DNA of 64,000 nt from assembly GCA_902762615.1 (NCBI GenBank), contig CACWOX010000004.1:1-64000 (forward strand), written 5' to 3'. The translations under genes were made by a program, and so were the position numbers. This DNA is from an uncultured Ruminococcus sp. Lineage in GTDB: Bacteria > Bacillota > Clostridia > Oscillospirales > Acutalibacteraceae. A model generated the notes under the pieces. The model had not been told where the DNA came from. It searched no databases and saw only the letters and a program-made list of their open reading frames with translations. Shown here piece by piece: positions 1 through 8,265 of this stretch (the stretch's first letter is position 1; the number at the start of each line of letters is the position of its first letter).

Positions 1-86
1 GCCTTAAAGCTAAGCGTTTCAGATGCTCTTTTGACGATCGCTTCTTGGCTGATGTTATTTTCAACAAATTCTCCTGATTTTTTCAT
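1..86 (-). CDS. Partial CDS, 5' end only, unknown product
   Basis: An open frame on the minus strand starts with ATG at 86 and runs off the left edge without a stop (28 codons, beginning MKKSGEFVENN). A weak purine stretch (AGGGCG) lies 11 bases upstream. Too little is visible to assign a family. It would be transcribed divergently from the tyrosine kinase gene at 212. It could be a chance open frame. Confidence 0.4.
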   Translation of the reverse strand, partial: MKKSGEFVENNISQEAIVKRASETLSFK

Positions 87-117
87 GCGGTCGCCCTGTA
101 GTGTTTTCACTTAAATA

Positions 118-146
118 TTGACATACATGGAATTTTTTGTTATAAT
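118..146 (+). promoter_or_regulatory. Consensus sigma-A-type promoter for the tyrosine kinase gene
   Basis: TTGACA at 118-123 and TATAAT at 141-146 are separated by exactly 17 bases. Transcription would start near 153, giving a leader of about 60 bases before the TTG start at 212. Confidence 0.85.
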
Positions 147-211
147 ATATTAATAAGCCTTATTATGCAAAGCGCAGATAGGCTTAAATTGTCTAAAAAA
201 GGAGAATTGGT

Positions 212-2275
212 TTGGAAAAGTCACATAATCACTCTCAAAATGCCGATGATTTTTCAATCAACTCGGTGTATCTTGAAACATTCAGAAAACGTAAAACGAA
301 AAATCAACAGAAGAGCAAAAGCAATGTTAAGCTCGACGCAGATCTTTCATCGTTTTCTGCTGATTCCGGATTTAATTTAAATGATACATTCGATCAGGCA
401 GATGCAGTATCGGAGGATGAATCTAAGATCAGCAAAAGGCAGCTCACTGGTTCCAAATTGATGTCTCAGCTGTACGCATCTGTTATCGGACAGGTTGTGC
501 CGGTAGTTTATAAGACAGTTTATGAATCATTTAAGGCAGCCAACAAGATCGCTGTTAATCCTGAAATGAATGAAGCAGCCCCAGATGCCGAAAAAACTCA
601 GGTGAATGAGGACAAGGATCTGAATTTCGAGATAGATCTTCTCAAGATTCTGCGTTATCTGCTCAGCAGATGGAAGTCTCTCTGTGCCGTTGCCATTTTA
701 GGCGGAGTCATTGGTTTTTTGATTTCTTCATTTGTTCTGACTCCAAAATACACCTCGATTGCCGATCTTTATGTTACCAACAAAAACACAGTCGATTCCA
801 GCAATGTCAACATTAACGACATAAATGCCTCACAGAAGCTGGTTGATACTTACATCGTCATGCTTCAAACAAATTCCATTACCGATGAAGTGCTTAAAAA
901 GCTCAACGAGAACAAAATGGAAGAGGCACAGCTTCTCAGCTACATCAAATTCTCGTCCGTCAATAAGACAGAGGTTCTTCGCATTACGGTCGAAACAGAA
1001 TCTCCTGAGCTTTCATTGAAAATCGCTGACGTATATTCGGATATTGCATCCAAATCATTGGAAGACATAGTCGGCTCCGGATCTGTAACGATACTCAGTC
1101 ATCCTAAGCTGCCTAAAGCGCAGAGCTTCCCGAGTGTTCCAAAATTCACAGTGCTTTTCGCCTTTGTTTTTGGCGTGATACTTGTATTGATTTACATGCT
1201 TCGTCTGGCAACCAAGGTCACAATCAGTGATGAAAAGTCTCTTTCCGAGAGATACAATATTCCTGTTCTGGGCGCTGTACCTGACTTCTTCAGATTTGCC
1301 AAATCGCTCGGTATTTCCAAGAAGGATATCAATCTTAACAACAAACTCAAAAAGAGAAATGTTGACAACGAAAAGATCATTACAACAGCCACCATTCTTG
1401 GTCAAAATACGCCTTTCCCGATTGATTCTGCTTACAAATCTATCAGAACCAATATGATGTTCCGTATTTCCACTATGGATGATAAGGGCGTATTCGTAAT
1501 CACCAGTCCTACCGCTAATGATCTCAAGACAACGACTACCATCAACCTTGCTATTTCCATGGCTCAAATGGGCGCTAAGGTTCTGCTTGTCGACGGCGAC
1601 TTGAGAAATCCCTCTATTTACAGATATTTCAAGGTCAGCAACAAGCGTGGTCTTTCGCGTGTGCTCATGGGTTTTGAAACATTTGACGAGTCGGTTGTGC
1701 GCGATGTTCGTCCCGGCGTTGACTTTATTTCTGCAGGTCCCTCTACACCCAGTCCGGCAGAGCTTTTAGGTTCTAACTATATGATAGACTTTGTCAACAC
1801 GCAGTCTAAGGATTATGATTTCGTATTCATTGACACATCGCCCATCAACCTCGTCTCTGATTCGCTCACACTTGCGTCTATGTCTTCCGGAATTATTATC
1901 ACAGCCAGAGAGAACAAGACAAGATATCCTGAACTTGACAGAGCCATGAATTCCATAAGAATGGCAAAAGCAAATATCATGGGCTTCATTCTCACCGATG
2001 CGAATTCCGGTGACGGAGGATATGGTCATTACGGTCATTACGGCTATGGCTATGGTTACGGATACGGTTATGGCTATGGTTACGGTGAGAGCAGAAAGAA
2101 AAACGGAAAGAAAAAGTCCTACAAAAACGAGACAGAAGAGGATTTTGATTCAGTTTCTGAGGAATACGACTGGGATAATGTCGTAAAGCCTGCTGTCGAA
2201 ACAGTAAAGGCTGAGATACCTGAGACGCTTGAGGCACCTAAGACAGATGATAACGTTGTCGATTCCGATATCTGA
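212..2275 (+). CDS. Wzz-domain polysaccharide co-polymerase fused to a tyrosine autokinase (BY-kinase)
   Basis: This is a membrane protein predicted to control surface-polysaccharide chain assembly. The start is TTG, with GGAG seven bases upstream. A polar N-terminal extension of about 140 residues precedes a Wzz-type region with membrane segments near residues 159-178 and 312-332. A cytoplasmic BY-kinase domain follows. Walker A' is intact (VLLVDGDLRNP, about 457-467) and the Walker-B-like segment is YDFVFIDTS. A C-terminal tyrosine cluster (alternating Gly-Tyr, about 605-625) is the usual autophosphorylation site. The P-loop is unusual: the family motif GEGKS/T reads NDLKTT at 436-441, so the Lys and Thr remain but both glycines are lost. 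The downstream gene encodes the matching PHP-type phosphatase. The fusion of adaptor and kinase in one chain is seen in several phyla. The family call is secure; kinase activity is uncertain. Confidence 0.88.
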   Translation: MEKSHNHSQNADDFSINSVYLETFRKRKTKNQQKSKSNVKLDADLSSFSADSGFNLNDTFDQADAVSEDESKISKRQLTGSKLMSQLYASVIGQVVPVVYKTVYESFKAANKIAVNPEMNEAAPDAEKTQVNEDKDLNFEIDLLKILRYLLSRWKSLCAVAILGGVIGFLISSFVLTPKYTSIADLYVTNKNTVDSSNVNINDINASQKLVDTYIVMLQTNSITDEVLKKLNENKMEEAQLLSYIKFSSVNKTEVLRITVETESPELSLKIADVYSDIASKSLEDIVGSGSVTILSHPKLPKAQSFPSVPKFTVLFAFVFGVILVLIYMLRLATKVTISDEKSLSERYNIPVLGAVPDFFRFAKSLGISKKDINLNNKLKKRNVDNEKIITTATILGQNTPFPIDSAYKSIRTNMMFRISTMDDKGVFVITSPTANDLKTTTTINLAISMAQMGAKVLLVDGDLRNPSIYRYFKVSNKRGLSRVLMGFETFDESVVRDVRPGVDFISAGPSTPSPAELLGSNYMIDFVNTQSKDYDFVFIDTSPINLVSDSLTLASMSSGIIITARENKTRYPELDRAMNSIRMAKANIMGFILTDANSGDGGYGHYGHYGYGYGYGYGYGYGYGESRKKNGKKKSYKNETEEDFDSVSEEYDWDNVVKPAVETVKAEIPETLEAPKTDDNVVDSDI

Positions 2276-2308
2276 GTCATTGCCATAATTCTAACTGATT
2301 AATAAATA

Positions 2309-2359
2309 AGCCGCACATCAGCTTTCCCGGTAAAGAGGGGTTGCCGGTGTGTGGCTTTT
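2309..2359 (+). terminator. Hairpin between kinase and phosphatase genes
   Basis: An 11-bp stem (2309-2319 with 2346-2356, two G-U pairs) is followed by a short T run. It lies between the kinase stop and the phosphatase start, so it may terminate or attenuate read-through. Any upstream start for the phosphatase would fall inside this hairpin, which favours the ATG at 2377. Confidence 0.6.
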
Positions 2360-2376
2360 ATAATGGAGTTGATCTT

Positions 2377-3066
2377 ATGAATTTATTTGATACGGATTTT
2401 CATTGTCACATTCTTCCGGGAATTGACGATGGCGCTGCTGATGTTGAAGAGAGCATAAAGCTCATTCAAATGCAGATGGCGCAGGGAGTGCGCAATATTG
2501 TAGCCACACCGCATTACAGAAAGCACGAAATGAGCGTTGAGAGATTCCTTAAACGCCGCAGCGCCGCGTACAATAAGATACTCAACAGCAGAGCATTTGA
2601 AAAAATGCCGAGAATCATGCTGGCGGCAGAGATAGCGCTGGAACATAATCTTTGTGACACAGAGGGGCTGGAACTGCTTGCAAACCAAAGAATGAACACA
2701 CTGCTCCTCGAAATTCCCTACGAAGGCTACCGCAAATGGATGAGTGAGGAAATAGAAGAGATAGCCTATCGAACAAAAAAACAGATCATAATAGCGCATC
2801 TCGACAGATATGTAGATATTTTCAGTTCGGCTGATTATAATGACATACTGAATATTCCAGACGCCATATTCCAGTTCAACACATCGGTCTTTACAAAATG
2901 GAAGACTAAAAAGCTGCTTAAACCCTTTATCAAGGATGATTATCCGGTAGTATTTGGTACGGATTGTCACAACACATCCTCCAGAAAACCGAATTTTGAT
3001 ATTATGGTTAAACAACTTAAAAATTATGAACCCAATTACAACGTAAGAATGCTCTTTGAACAATAG
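2377..3066 (+). CDS. PHP-family protein-tyrosine phosphatase (CpsB/CapC/YwqE type)
   Basis: This is a manganese-dependent phosphatase of 229 residues that dephosphorylates the BY-kinase tail in capsule systems. The N-terminus shows the PHP motif DFHCHILPGIDDG, and further metal ligands are visible in ATPHYR, IAHLDRY and GTDCHN. The length is close to the usual 240-250. The ATG at 2377 has GGAG eight bases upstream. A longer frame from a TTG at 2341 exists but starts within a hairpin. It follows the kinase gene by about 100 bases, so the pair probably acts as a phosphorylation switch for polysaccharide export. Confidence 0.88.
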   Translation: MNLFDTDFHCHILPGIDDGAADVEESIKLIQMQMAQGVRNIVATPHYRKHEMSVERFLKRRSAAYNKILNSRAFEKMPRIMLAAEIALEHNLCDTEGLELLANQRMNTLLLEIPYEGYRKWMSEEIEEIAYRTKKQIIIAHLDRYVDIFSSADYNDILNIPDAIFQFNTSVFTKWKTKKLLKPFIKDDYPVVFGTDCHNTSSRKPNFDIMVKQLKNYEPNYNVRMLFEQ

Positions 3067-3093
3067 TTTTTGTTAGCCAAAGGGGTGTGAGAT

Positions 3094-4371
3094 ATGAAAA
3101 TTAAGACCCGTTCGATGCCATATGACAAAATCGTAAAAATTAAACCGGAAAAACATAGAAACCCCAAAAAGCCCTCTTTGTTTTTCCGAAAGCTGCTTAA
3201 AACACTGAGCAGCAAAGAATTAAGAGATGTCAATTTCTCCTTTGAATCCGAAGGAATGGAACGTCTCGGGAAAAAGGAACCCGCACTCTTCCTGATGAAT
3301 CATTCCAGCTTTATTGATCTGAAAATAGCATCTACGATTCTTTATCCGCGTCCTTTTAATATTATCTGCACGTCCGACGGCTTTATCGGAAAGAATGGTC
3401 TAATGCGCAGCCTCGGCTGTATTCCTACAAAGAAATTCATCACTGACACCACACTCGTTCGTGATATGGTCTATGCTGTCAAAAAATTAGGTTCCTCGAT
3501 TCTCATGTATCCCGAGGCAAGCTACAGCTTTGACGGTACTGCAACGCCGCTTCCAAGTTCAATTGGAAAGCTGCTCAAACTGCTGGATGTGCCGGTGGTA
3601 ATGATAAAGACATCCGGCGCATTTCTGAGGGATCCACTTTACAATATGCTTCAGCTGCGTAAGGTCGACGTCAGCGCTAAAATGACTTACGTCCTTTCAA
3701 AAGAGGAAATAAAGTCAAAAAGCGTTGATGAATTAAACAGTGTTATTCAAGAGCTGTTCACATTTGACAATTTCCGTGAACAGCAGCTTTCAGGTGTCAA
3801 GGTAAGTGAAGCATTCCGTGCCGACGGTTTGAACCGTGTGCTTTACAAGTCTCCTTCGTGCCATACCGAGGGACATATGGAGGGGAAAGGCACTAAGCTG
3901 CGCTGCCTGAACTGCGGCAAAACATGGGAGCTTACCGAGGACGGATATCTTAAAGCGGAGGACGGCACAGACATTTTTGACCATGTACCCGATTGGTATG
4001 CAAGGGAGAGAGAATGCGTCCGCCGTGAGCTGGAGAGCGGCAGTTATCAACTCGACATTCCTGTTACCATACGAATGATGGTAGATACCAAATGTATTTA
4101 TACGGCAGGGGAGGGGAGGCTGGTTCACACGGCTGACGGATTCCAGCTAACAGGCTGTAAAGGCAAGCTGGATTATACGCAGAAGCCGTCATCTTCCTAC
4201 AGCCTTTATTCCGATTACTATTGGTATGAGCTGGGCGATATGATATGCATTGGTACGCCGAAGGTGCTTTATTACTGTTTCCCAAAGGATTCGGGAGATG
4301 TTGTCGCTAAAACCAGACTTGCGGCTGAAGAGCTTTACAAGCTGAAATGCTTCAAGGCAAAAAAGAAATAG
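3094..4371 (+). CDS. PlsC-like lysophospholipid acyltransferase with C-terminal zinc-ribbon-like extension
   Basis: This is a likely 1-acyl-glycerol-3-phosphate or related acyltransferase at the inner membrane face. The catalytic NHxxxxD motif is NHSSFID at residues 69-75, and an acceptor-binding block appears as YPEASYSFDG. The acyltransferase domain covers roughly residues 50-240. The remaining 185 residues are not part of the standard domain. They contain cysteines and histidines at 256-257 and C271-x2-C274, which suggests a metal-binding ribbon, followed by an unassigned region. Usual PlsC proteins are about 200-250 residues, so this one is long. It sits beside other lipid genes. The native substrate is not evident from sequence. 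Confidence 0.82.
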   Translation: MKIKTRSMPYDKIVKIKPEKHRNPKKPSLFFRKLLKTLSSKELRDVNFSFESEGMERLGKKEPALFLMNHSSFIDLKIASTILYPRPFNIICTSDGFIGKNGLMRSLGCIPTKKFITDTTLVRDMVYAVKKLGSSILMYPEASYSFDGTATPLPSSIGKLLKLLDVPVVMIKTSGAFLRDPLYNMLQLRKVDVSAKMTYVLSKEEIKSKSVDELNSVIQELFTFDNFREQQLSGVKVSEAFRADGLNRVLYKSPSCHTEGHMEGKGTKLRCLNCGKTWELTEDGYLKAEDGTDIFDHVPDWYARERECVRRELESGSYQLDIPVTIRMMVDTKCIYTAGEGRLVHTADGFQLTGCKGKLDYTQKPSSSYSLYSDYYWYELGDMICIGTPKVLYYCFPKDSGDVVAKTRLAAEELYKLKCFKAKKK

Positions 4372-4376
4372 AAAAA

Positions 4377-4420
4377 AATAAGCATCGCTTTTTACGTTCA
4401 GATAGGAAGCGATGCTTATT
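4377..4420. terminator. Bidirectional terminator between convergent lipid genes
   Basis: A perfect 14-bp stem (4377-4390 with 4407-4420) is A-rich on one side and T-rich on the other. It sits between the convergent acyltransferase and PAP2 genes, so it can serve both strands. Confidence 0.85.
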
Positions 4421-4424
4421 CAAT

Positions 4425-5138
4425 TTATTCATTTGTGCCGAAGTAGAGCGATGCTGTTTTTTTAATACTCTTCTTTTTTATAGGATTTTTTGAGTTTTCA
4501 GACAGGACTTTAAAAATGAGCTTCATAGTGATCAATCCGAATTCACAAACAGCTATTCCGCCGATAATGTCAACAACCAAATGCTGTTTGACCAGAAGTA
4601 TTGAAATAATTACCAGCGGCGAGACGATCGGCGTCAGCTTCTTATACCACCGCGGAGCCTTTTTCAGCAGGGGGAGCGTTCTGAGCAACAGATAGCTTTC
4701 CAGACAGTGAAATGAAGGACATAAATTATCCGGAGTGTCCAAGAAATACACGCCTTTGACAAGCAAACTGAAGATGTCCGTACCCGTTACCTCGGGTCTT
4801 GCCATCGTAGTTGGAATCAGCAGGAAAAAAATCAAAGACGGTACCTTAGCCAGTATCTCCGCACCGAAAATAAAAAGCACCGTTTTTTTATCTTCACATG
4901 CCGACCAGTAATAGCCCATGATCCACTGAGAAAAACCCAGCACACTATAGACCAGAATAAATGCCGGAATAAACGGGATCGACCGGTCTATCACGGTGGT
5001 AAAATCGTAATGATACCATGAAGCTGTAAACAATCTGCTTCCGTAGTATGCGATTGAATTCATAGCAATCAACGCGGCAATGGCAATCCAGCCATGCAGC
5101 TCAAGCTTTTCCGGAAATATTTTTCTAAATAATCTCAT
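4425..5138 (-). CDS. PAP2-superfamily membrane phosphatase
   Basis: This is an integral membrane protein of 237 residues with the PAP2 signature blocks PSFHCLE and KQHLVVDIIGG, which hold the catalytic histidines and aspartate. The family removes phosphate from phosphatidate, undecaprenyl diphosphate or related lipids, or transfers head groups; sequence alone does not choose among these. Several hydrophobic segments are visible. The start is the ATG at 5138, which overlaps the upstream stop as ATGA and has AAGGAG upstream, so it is translationally coupled to the flippase-like gene. A longer frame back to 5204 would lie inside that gene and is not preferred. Confidence 0.82.
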   Translation of the reverse strand: MRLFRKIFPEKLELHGWIAIAALIAMNSIAYYGSRLFTASWYHYDFTTVIDRSIPFIPAFILVYSVLGFSQWIMGYYWSACEDKKTVLFIFGAEILAKVPSLIFFLLIPTTMARPEVTGTDIFSLLVKGVYFLDTPDNLCPSFHCLESYLLLRTLPLLKKAPRWYKKLTPIVSPLVIISILLVKQHLVVDIIGGIAVCEFGLITMKLIFKVLSENSKNPIKKKSIKKTASLYFGTNE

Positions 5139-6190
5139 CTTATCCTTTTTCTCCTTTTGATCAGATAGCCTATAAAGGTAATCAGTCCGCTCAGCGAAAC
5201 GCAAATATAAAATGTCATGCCCCTGCTCAGCATCTCCAGATGAAACGCCATATCGTGATCCATAAGACCCGAGAATCCGTTAAGCATCAGATAATCCGCT
5301 ACGCCCATAGCGCCCGGAAGAGGAACGAAATTGTAACCTATCGTAATCAGGCATTGTTTGGCAAAGATATCCGGACCTAATGCCGGATTGCCTCCAATGG
5401 ATATAAAAAGCAGAGCCGAGACTAAAATCTGAGACAGTCTTTGCAGCAGATTCCATAAAAAAGCTCTGAACAGCAGCACAATATTTCCTGAGAAAAGCTG
5501 TGAACAAGCCGTATAGTCCGCTTTTGCCTTTGTCAGCTTGGCAAGTGGCTTTTTTGAGTTGTGAATGATTTTTTTTCTGCCAAAAAAAGAAACAATCCTT
5601 GTAAGAAGACTAAAAATAAAATCTCCGTTTTTCAGTATCATCACAAAAAAGGCAGTCAGTATCAACTGAACGGTTGCTCCTCCGATAATCAGCAGCTTTG
5701 ACGGAACACTGAACTGAGCAAATGCTCCCGGGCATATGATGACCGAAATAATTCCGAGTGCCACTATAGATAATGTGTACATCATTACATTAAGCAGCAG
5801 CACAGCAGTAGTAACTCCGCCTGAAATACCGTCACGCATCATAAAATAAGCGCATGCAGGCTGTCCGCCTGTAGCAGACGGCGTTATAGCGGAAAAATAT
5901 ATGTCCGAAGTGCTGTAAAGAATACCGTTTCTCAGCTTGGGTTTAAATCCCGTTCCCCTCAGAATGGAACAGACTGCAACGCCCTCAAAAACTATATATA
6001 AAAATGAACTGATTGCCGCCATTAAAAACCAGAACCTGTTCGCACCGGCAGCCGTGTGAATAATGCCCTTCATGGAAACATTTCTATTCTGTCTTAAAAG
6101 AGCCCACACAGTCAGCATTGCAAGCAGCGGTGAAAAAACAGCCCAGAATATCTTTTTGTATTTATCGCTGATCTTTTTTATCTTTGCCAT
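5135..6190 (-). CDS. Flippase-like UPF0104 membrane protein (MprF N-domain/AglD2 family)
   Basis: A polytopic membrane protein of 351 residues resembling the lysylphosphatidylglycerol synthase transmembrane region. Family-like blocks are ITPSATGGQPACAYFM and the C-terminal VPLPGAMGVADY. MprF homologues flip modified lipids, but this protein has no aminoacyl-transfer domain, so the cargo is unknown. It overlaps the PAP2 gene by four bases (ATGA), so the two proteins probably act together on a lipid intermediate. The start at 6190 has only a weak ribosome site. Confidence 0.8.
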   Translation of the reverse strand: MAKIKKISDKYKKIFWAVFSPLLAMLTVWALLRQNRNVSMKGIIHTAAGANRFWFLMAAISSFLYIVFEGVAVCSILRGTGFKPKLRNGILYSTSDIYFSAITPSATGGQPACAYFMMRDGISGGVTTAVLLLNVMMYTLSIVALGIISVIICPGAFAQFSVPSKLLIIGGATVQLILTAFFVMILKNGDFIFSLLTRIVSFFGRKKIIHNSKKPLAKLTKAKADYTACSQLFSGNIVLLFRAFLWNLLQRLSQILVSALLFISIGGNPALGPDIFAKQCLITIGYNFVPLPGAMGVADYLMLNGFSGLMDHDMAFHLEMLSRGMTFYICVSLSGLITFIGYLIKRRKRIR

Positions 6191-6502
6191 TTGTTAAAAC
6201 TCAACCTCAAATAAATATTTCCAAGAAAACCAATTGCAAAAACAGCTTTCTCAAATAAAGTCAAACGCCGAATAACAATGTGATTGATCTCAGCTAAAAA
6301 ATCGTCACTCTGTCAATATTCTCATTGACAATCGTATTATTTTGGTATATAATAAGCATACAGTATTATACACTATTTCATGTGGTAATTTCAATATGTT
6401 GGTGCATTTAAATATTGAATAAACCTTAAACTATTTTTTAAGGATTGCTGTCATTTGACATTATTTCATAAACGTATCGCATTTTAAATCGGAGTGTTGA
6501 GA
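6191..6502. other. Divergent intergenic region, 312 bp
   Basis: AT-rich spacer between the minus-strand flippase gene and the plus-strand CDP-alcohol transferase gene. It contains one clear plus-strand promoter (6325-6353) and a second TTGACA at 6455-6460 without a convincing -10. No open frame or RNA gene is evident. Confidence 0.6.
6325..6353 (+). promoter_or_regulatory. Consensus promoter for the phosphatidyltransferase gene
   Basis: TTGACA at 6325-6330 and TATAAT at 6348-6353, with 17 bases between. The leader to the ATG at 6503 would be about 140 bases. Confidence 0.82.
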
Positions 6503-7141
6503 ATGAATCGCAGAATAATAGGCTATTACAATTACACTGTGGTATTGACATATCTTGGAATGATTTCAGCGTGTATCGCAGTTTTTTTGTCAATAGGCGG
6601 CAGCAGCTGGCTCTCCATCTGGTTTCTGATGTTTGCCGGACTCTGCGACATGTTCGATGGCACCGTTGCTTCTACCAAAAAAGACCGTGACGAAGATCAA
6701 AAACGATTTGGCATACAAATAGATTCTCTGTGTGATCTTGTGGGATTTGGTGTTGCTCCAGGTGTCTTTGTTTATTCTGTTTCAGAAAACAAAATTTCGT
6801 CCGGCATTGTCGCCGTCTTTCTCATTCTTGCCGCAGTGGTCCGCCTTGCTTATTTCAACGTACTCGAGGAAAACAGACAAAAACAGGAGACCGGTCATCG
6901 CAAAAGCTATCTCGGTGTTCCGGTAACCACTATTGTACTTGTTATGCCTATTATCTATTTGCTGAATGCATGCGGTTTATTCATCAGTGAATATTCTTAT
7001 CAGGCTGCCGCGGCTTTGATGGGTATAGGCTTTATCACCCCTGTTTATATCAAAAAACCGCAGCGTGCAGGTAAAATTGCAATTATTGCACTGGGGCTTC
7101 TGGAAGCGTTCGCCATGCTGCTCGTTCGCAAGCCAGCGTAA
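6503..7141 (+). CDS. pssA: CDP-alcohol phosphatidyltransferase, probably phosphatidylserine synthase
   Basis: A 212-residue membrane enzyme carrying the CDP-alcohol transferase motif D-x2-D-G-x2-A ... G-x3-D-x3-D, visible as CDMFDGTVAS followed by GIQIDSLCD. It would transfer a phosphatidyl group from CDP-diacylglycerol to an alcohol; similarity of the context to PssA suggests L-serine. Four to six hydrophobic segments follow the motif. The ATG at 6503 has GGAG eight bases upstream; GTG and TTG codons just before it are too close to that site. Glycerophosphate or inositol acceptors cannot be excluded. Confidence 0.8.
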   Translation: MNRRIIGYYNYTVVLTYLGMISACIAVFLSIGGSSWLSIWFLMFAGLCDMFDGTVASTKKDRDEDQKRFGIQIDSLCDLVGFGVAPGVFVYSVSENKISSGIVAVFLILAAVVRLAYFNVLEENRQKQETGHRKSYLGVPVTTIVLVMPIIYLLNACGLFISEYSYQAAAALMGIGFITPVYIKKPQRAGKIAIIALGLLEAFAMLLVRKPA

Positions 7142-7206
7142 CATTTTTTCATCAAACGAGTGGATTTTCGTTTTGATTAATTTACCTATTAAAGGAGCAT
7201 AATGCT

Positions 7207-8190
7207 ATGGATGAAAAAGTAACCGCACTGTGTGAGAACTTCATCACAAACAGAGACACCATCAAAAAGGTATTCAAGGGGGAGAGTCTCTATATCTATC
7301 CGGTTGCCGCCAACGCGCTGACCTCGCACGGTGTAACCGCTGATATTGAAAAGCTTAAAGAAAGCAAAAAAATCATCAAAAAGAATGCCGGCGCTCTTTC
7401 TTATCTCAAAGGAAATGTGCTTATGCCGTTTGCCGCCAATCTTTCCATGAAGGAAGATCCCAAGGCTCATTTTGACAAGGTTTTAAAGATTTATAATTAT
7501 GCAAAAAAGAAGTTTAACCGCTCGGAATACTCCGCTCTTCTTGCGATAATGCTCGCGGACTTAACAAATGAAGCTTCGTTTGAAGCTGTCCTCGACAGAG
7601 GAAAGGATATTTACGACCTCATGAAGAATGAGCATCCGTTCCTCACCAATGAAAACGACAGTGTTCTTGCCGGACTGATGGCGCTCTCGGAAAAAAGCAA
7701 TACAGAGCTTATTGACGATATGGAAAAATGCTTTGACCTGCTCAAAATCAAGTACTCAAACAAGAGCAGCATTCAGAGCGTTTCACACGTGCTTTCTCTT
7801 ACCCAAGGTTCAGCCCATGAAAAGGTGGAAAAGCTCAATGATCTGTATGATTCCTTGAGAGATGCAGGCAAGAAATACGGTGTGTACACTGAGCTTTCGA
7901 CGCTCGCCGCTGTTTCCATTCTTGACAGTGATATTGATAAAATGCGTGACACAATCATTGAAATTGATGATTTCTTATCCAAACAGAAAGGGTATGGATT
8001 GTTGGGGCTCGATAAGAAGACACGCCTGATGAATGCCACTATGCTGTCCACGAATCTTTATGACACGGCGCAGATCGCACAGTCAACATTTACAGCTTCG
8101 GCAATTGCCATTGCGGCTGCCCAGTCGCTTGCAGTATGTGTGATTATTACATCCGCTATTGCGACAAATACAATGGCGTCCGCCACTTGA
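7207..8190 (+). CDS. DUF4003 family protein
   Basis: A 327-residue, mostly helical protein that matches the DUF4003 type found in Firmicutes; no function is known to me. The first 280 residues are polar with regular helical spacing. The last 35 are Ala- and Ile-rich (from about AQIAQSTFTASAIAIAAAQS), which may form a membrane segment. AAAGGAG lies upstream of the ATG. The next gene, cbiL, is separated from it by a hairpin, so the two are not necessarily co-transcribed. Confidence 0.72.
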   Translation: MDEKVTALCENFITNRDTIKKVFKGESLYIYPVAANALTSHGVTADIEKLKESKKIIKKNAGALSYLKGNVLMPFAANLSMKEDPKAHFDKVLKIYNYAKKKFNRSEYSALLAIMLADLTNEASFEAVLDRGKDIYDLMKNEHPFLTNENDSVLAGLMALSEKSNTELIDDMEKCFDLLKIKYSNKSSIQSVSHVLSLTQGSAHEKVEKLNDLYDSLRDAGKKYGVYTELSTLAAVSILDSDIDKMRDTIIEIDDFLSKQKGYGLLGLDKKTRLMNATMLSTNLYDTAQIAQSTFTASAIAIAAAQSLAVCVIITSAIATNTMASAT

Positions 8191-8204
8191 TTGTTACATA
8201 TCAA

Positions 8205-8237
8205 ACGGAGCAGGTAATGCCGAATTATCTGCTCCGT
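8205..8237 (+). terminator. Hairpin after the DUF4003 gene
   Basis: A 14-bp stem (8205-8218 with 8224-8237, one G-U pair) with a 5-base loop. The T tract after it is broken, so termination may be partial. It lies 28 bases before cbiL. Confidence 0.6.
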
Positions 8238-8265
8238 CATTTCTATTACAAAGGATTGTCATACT

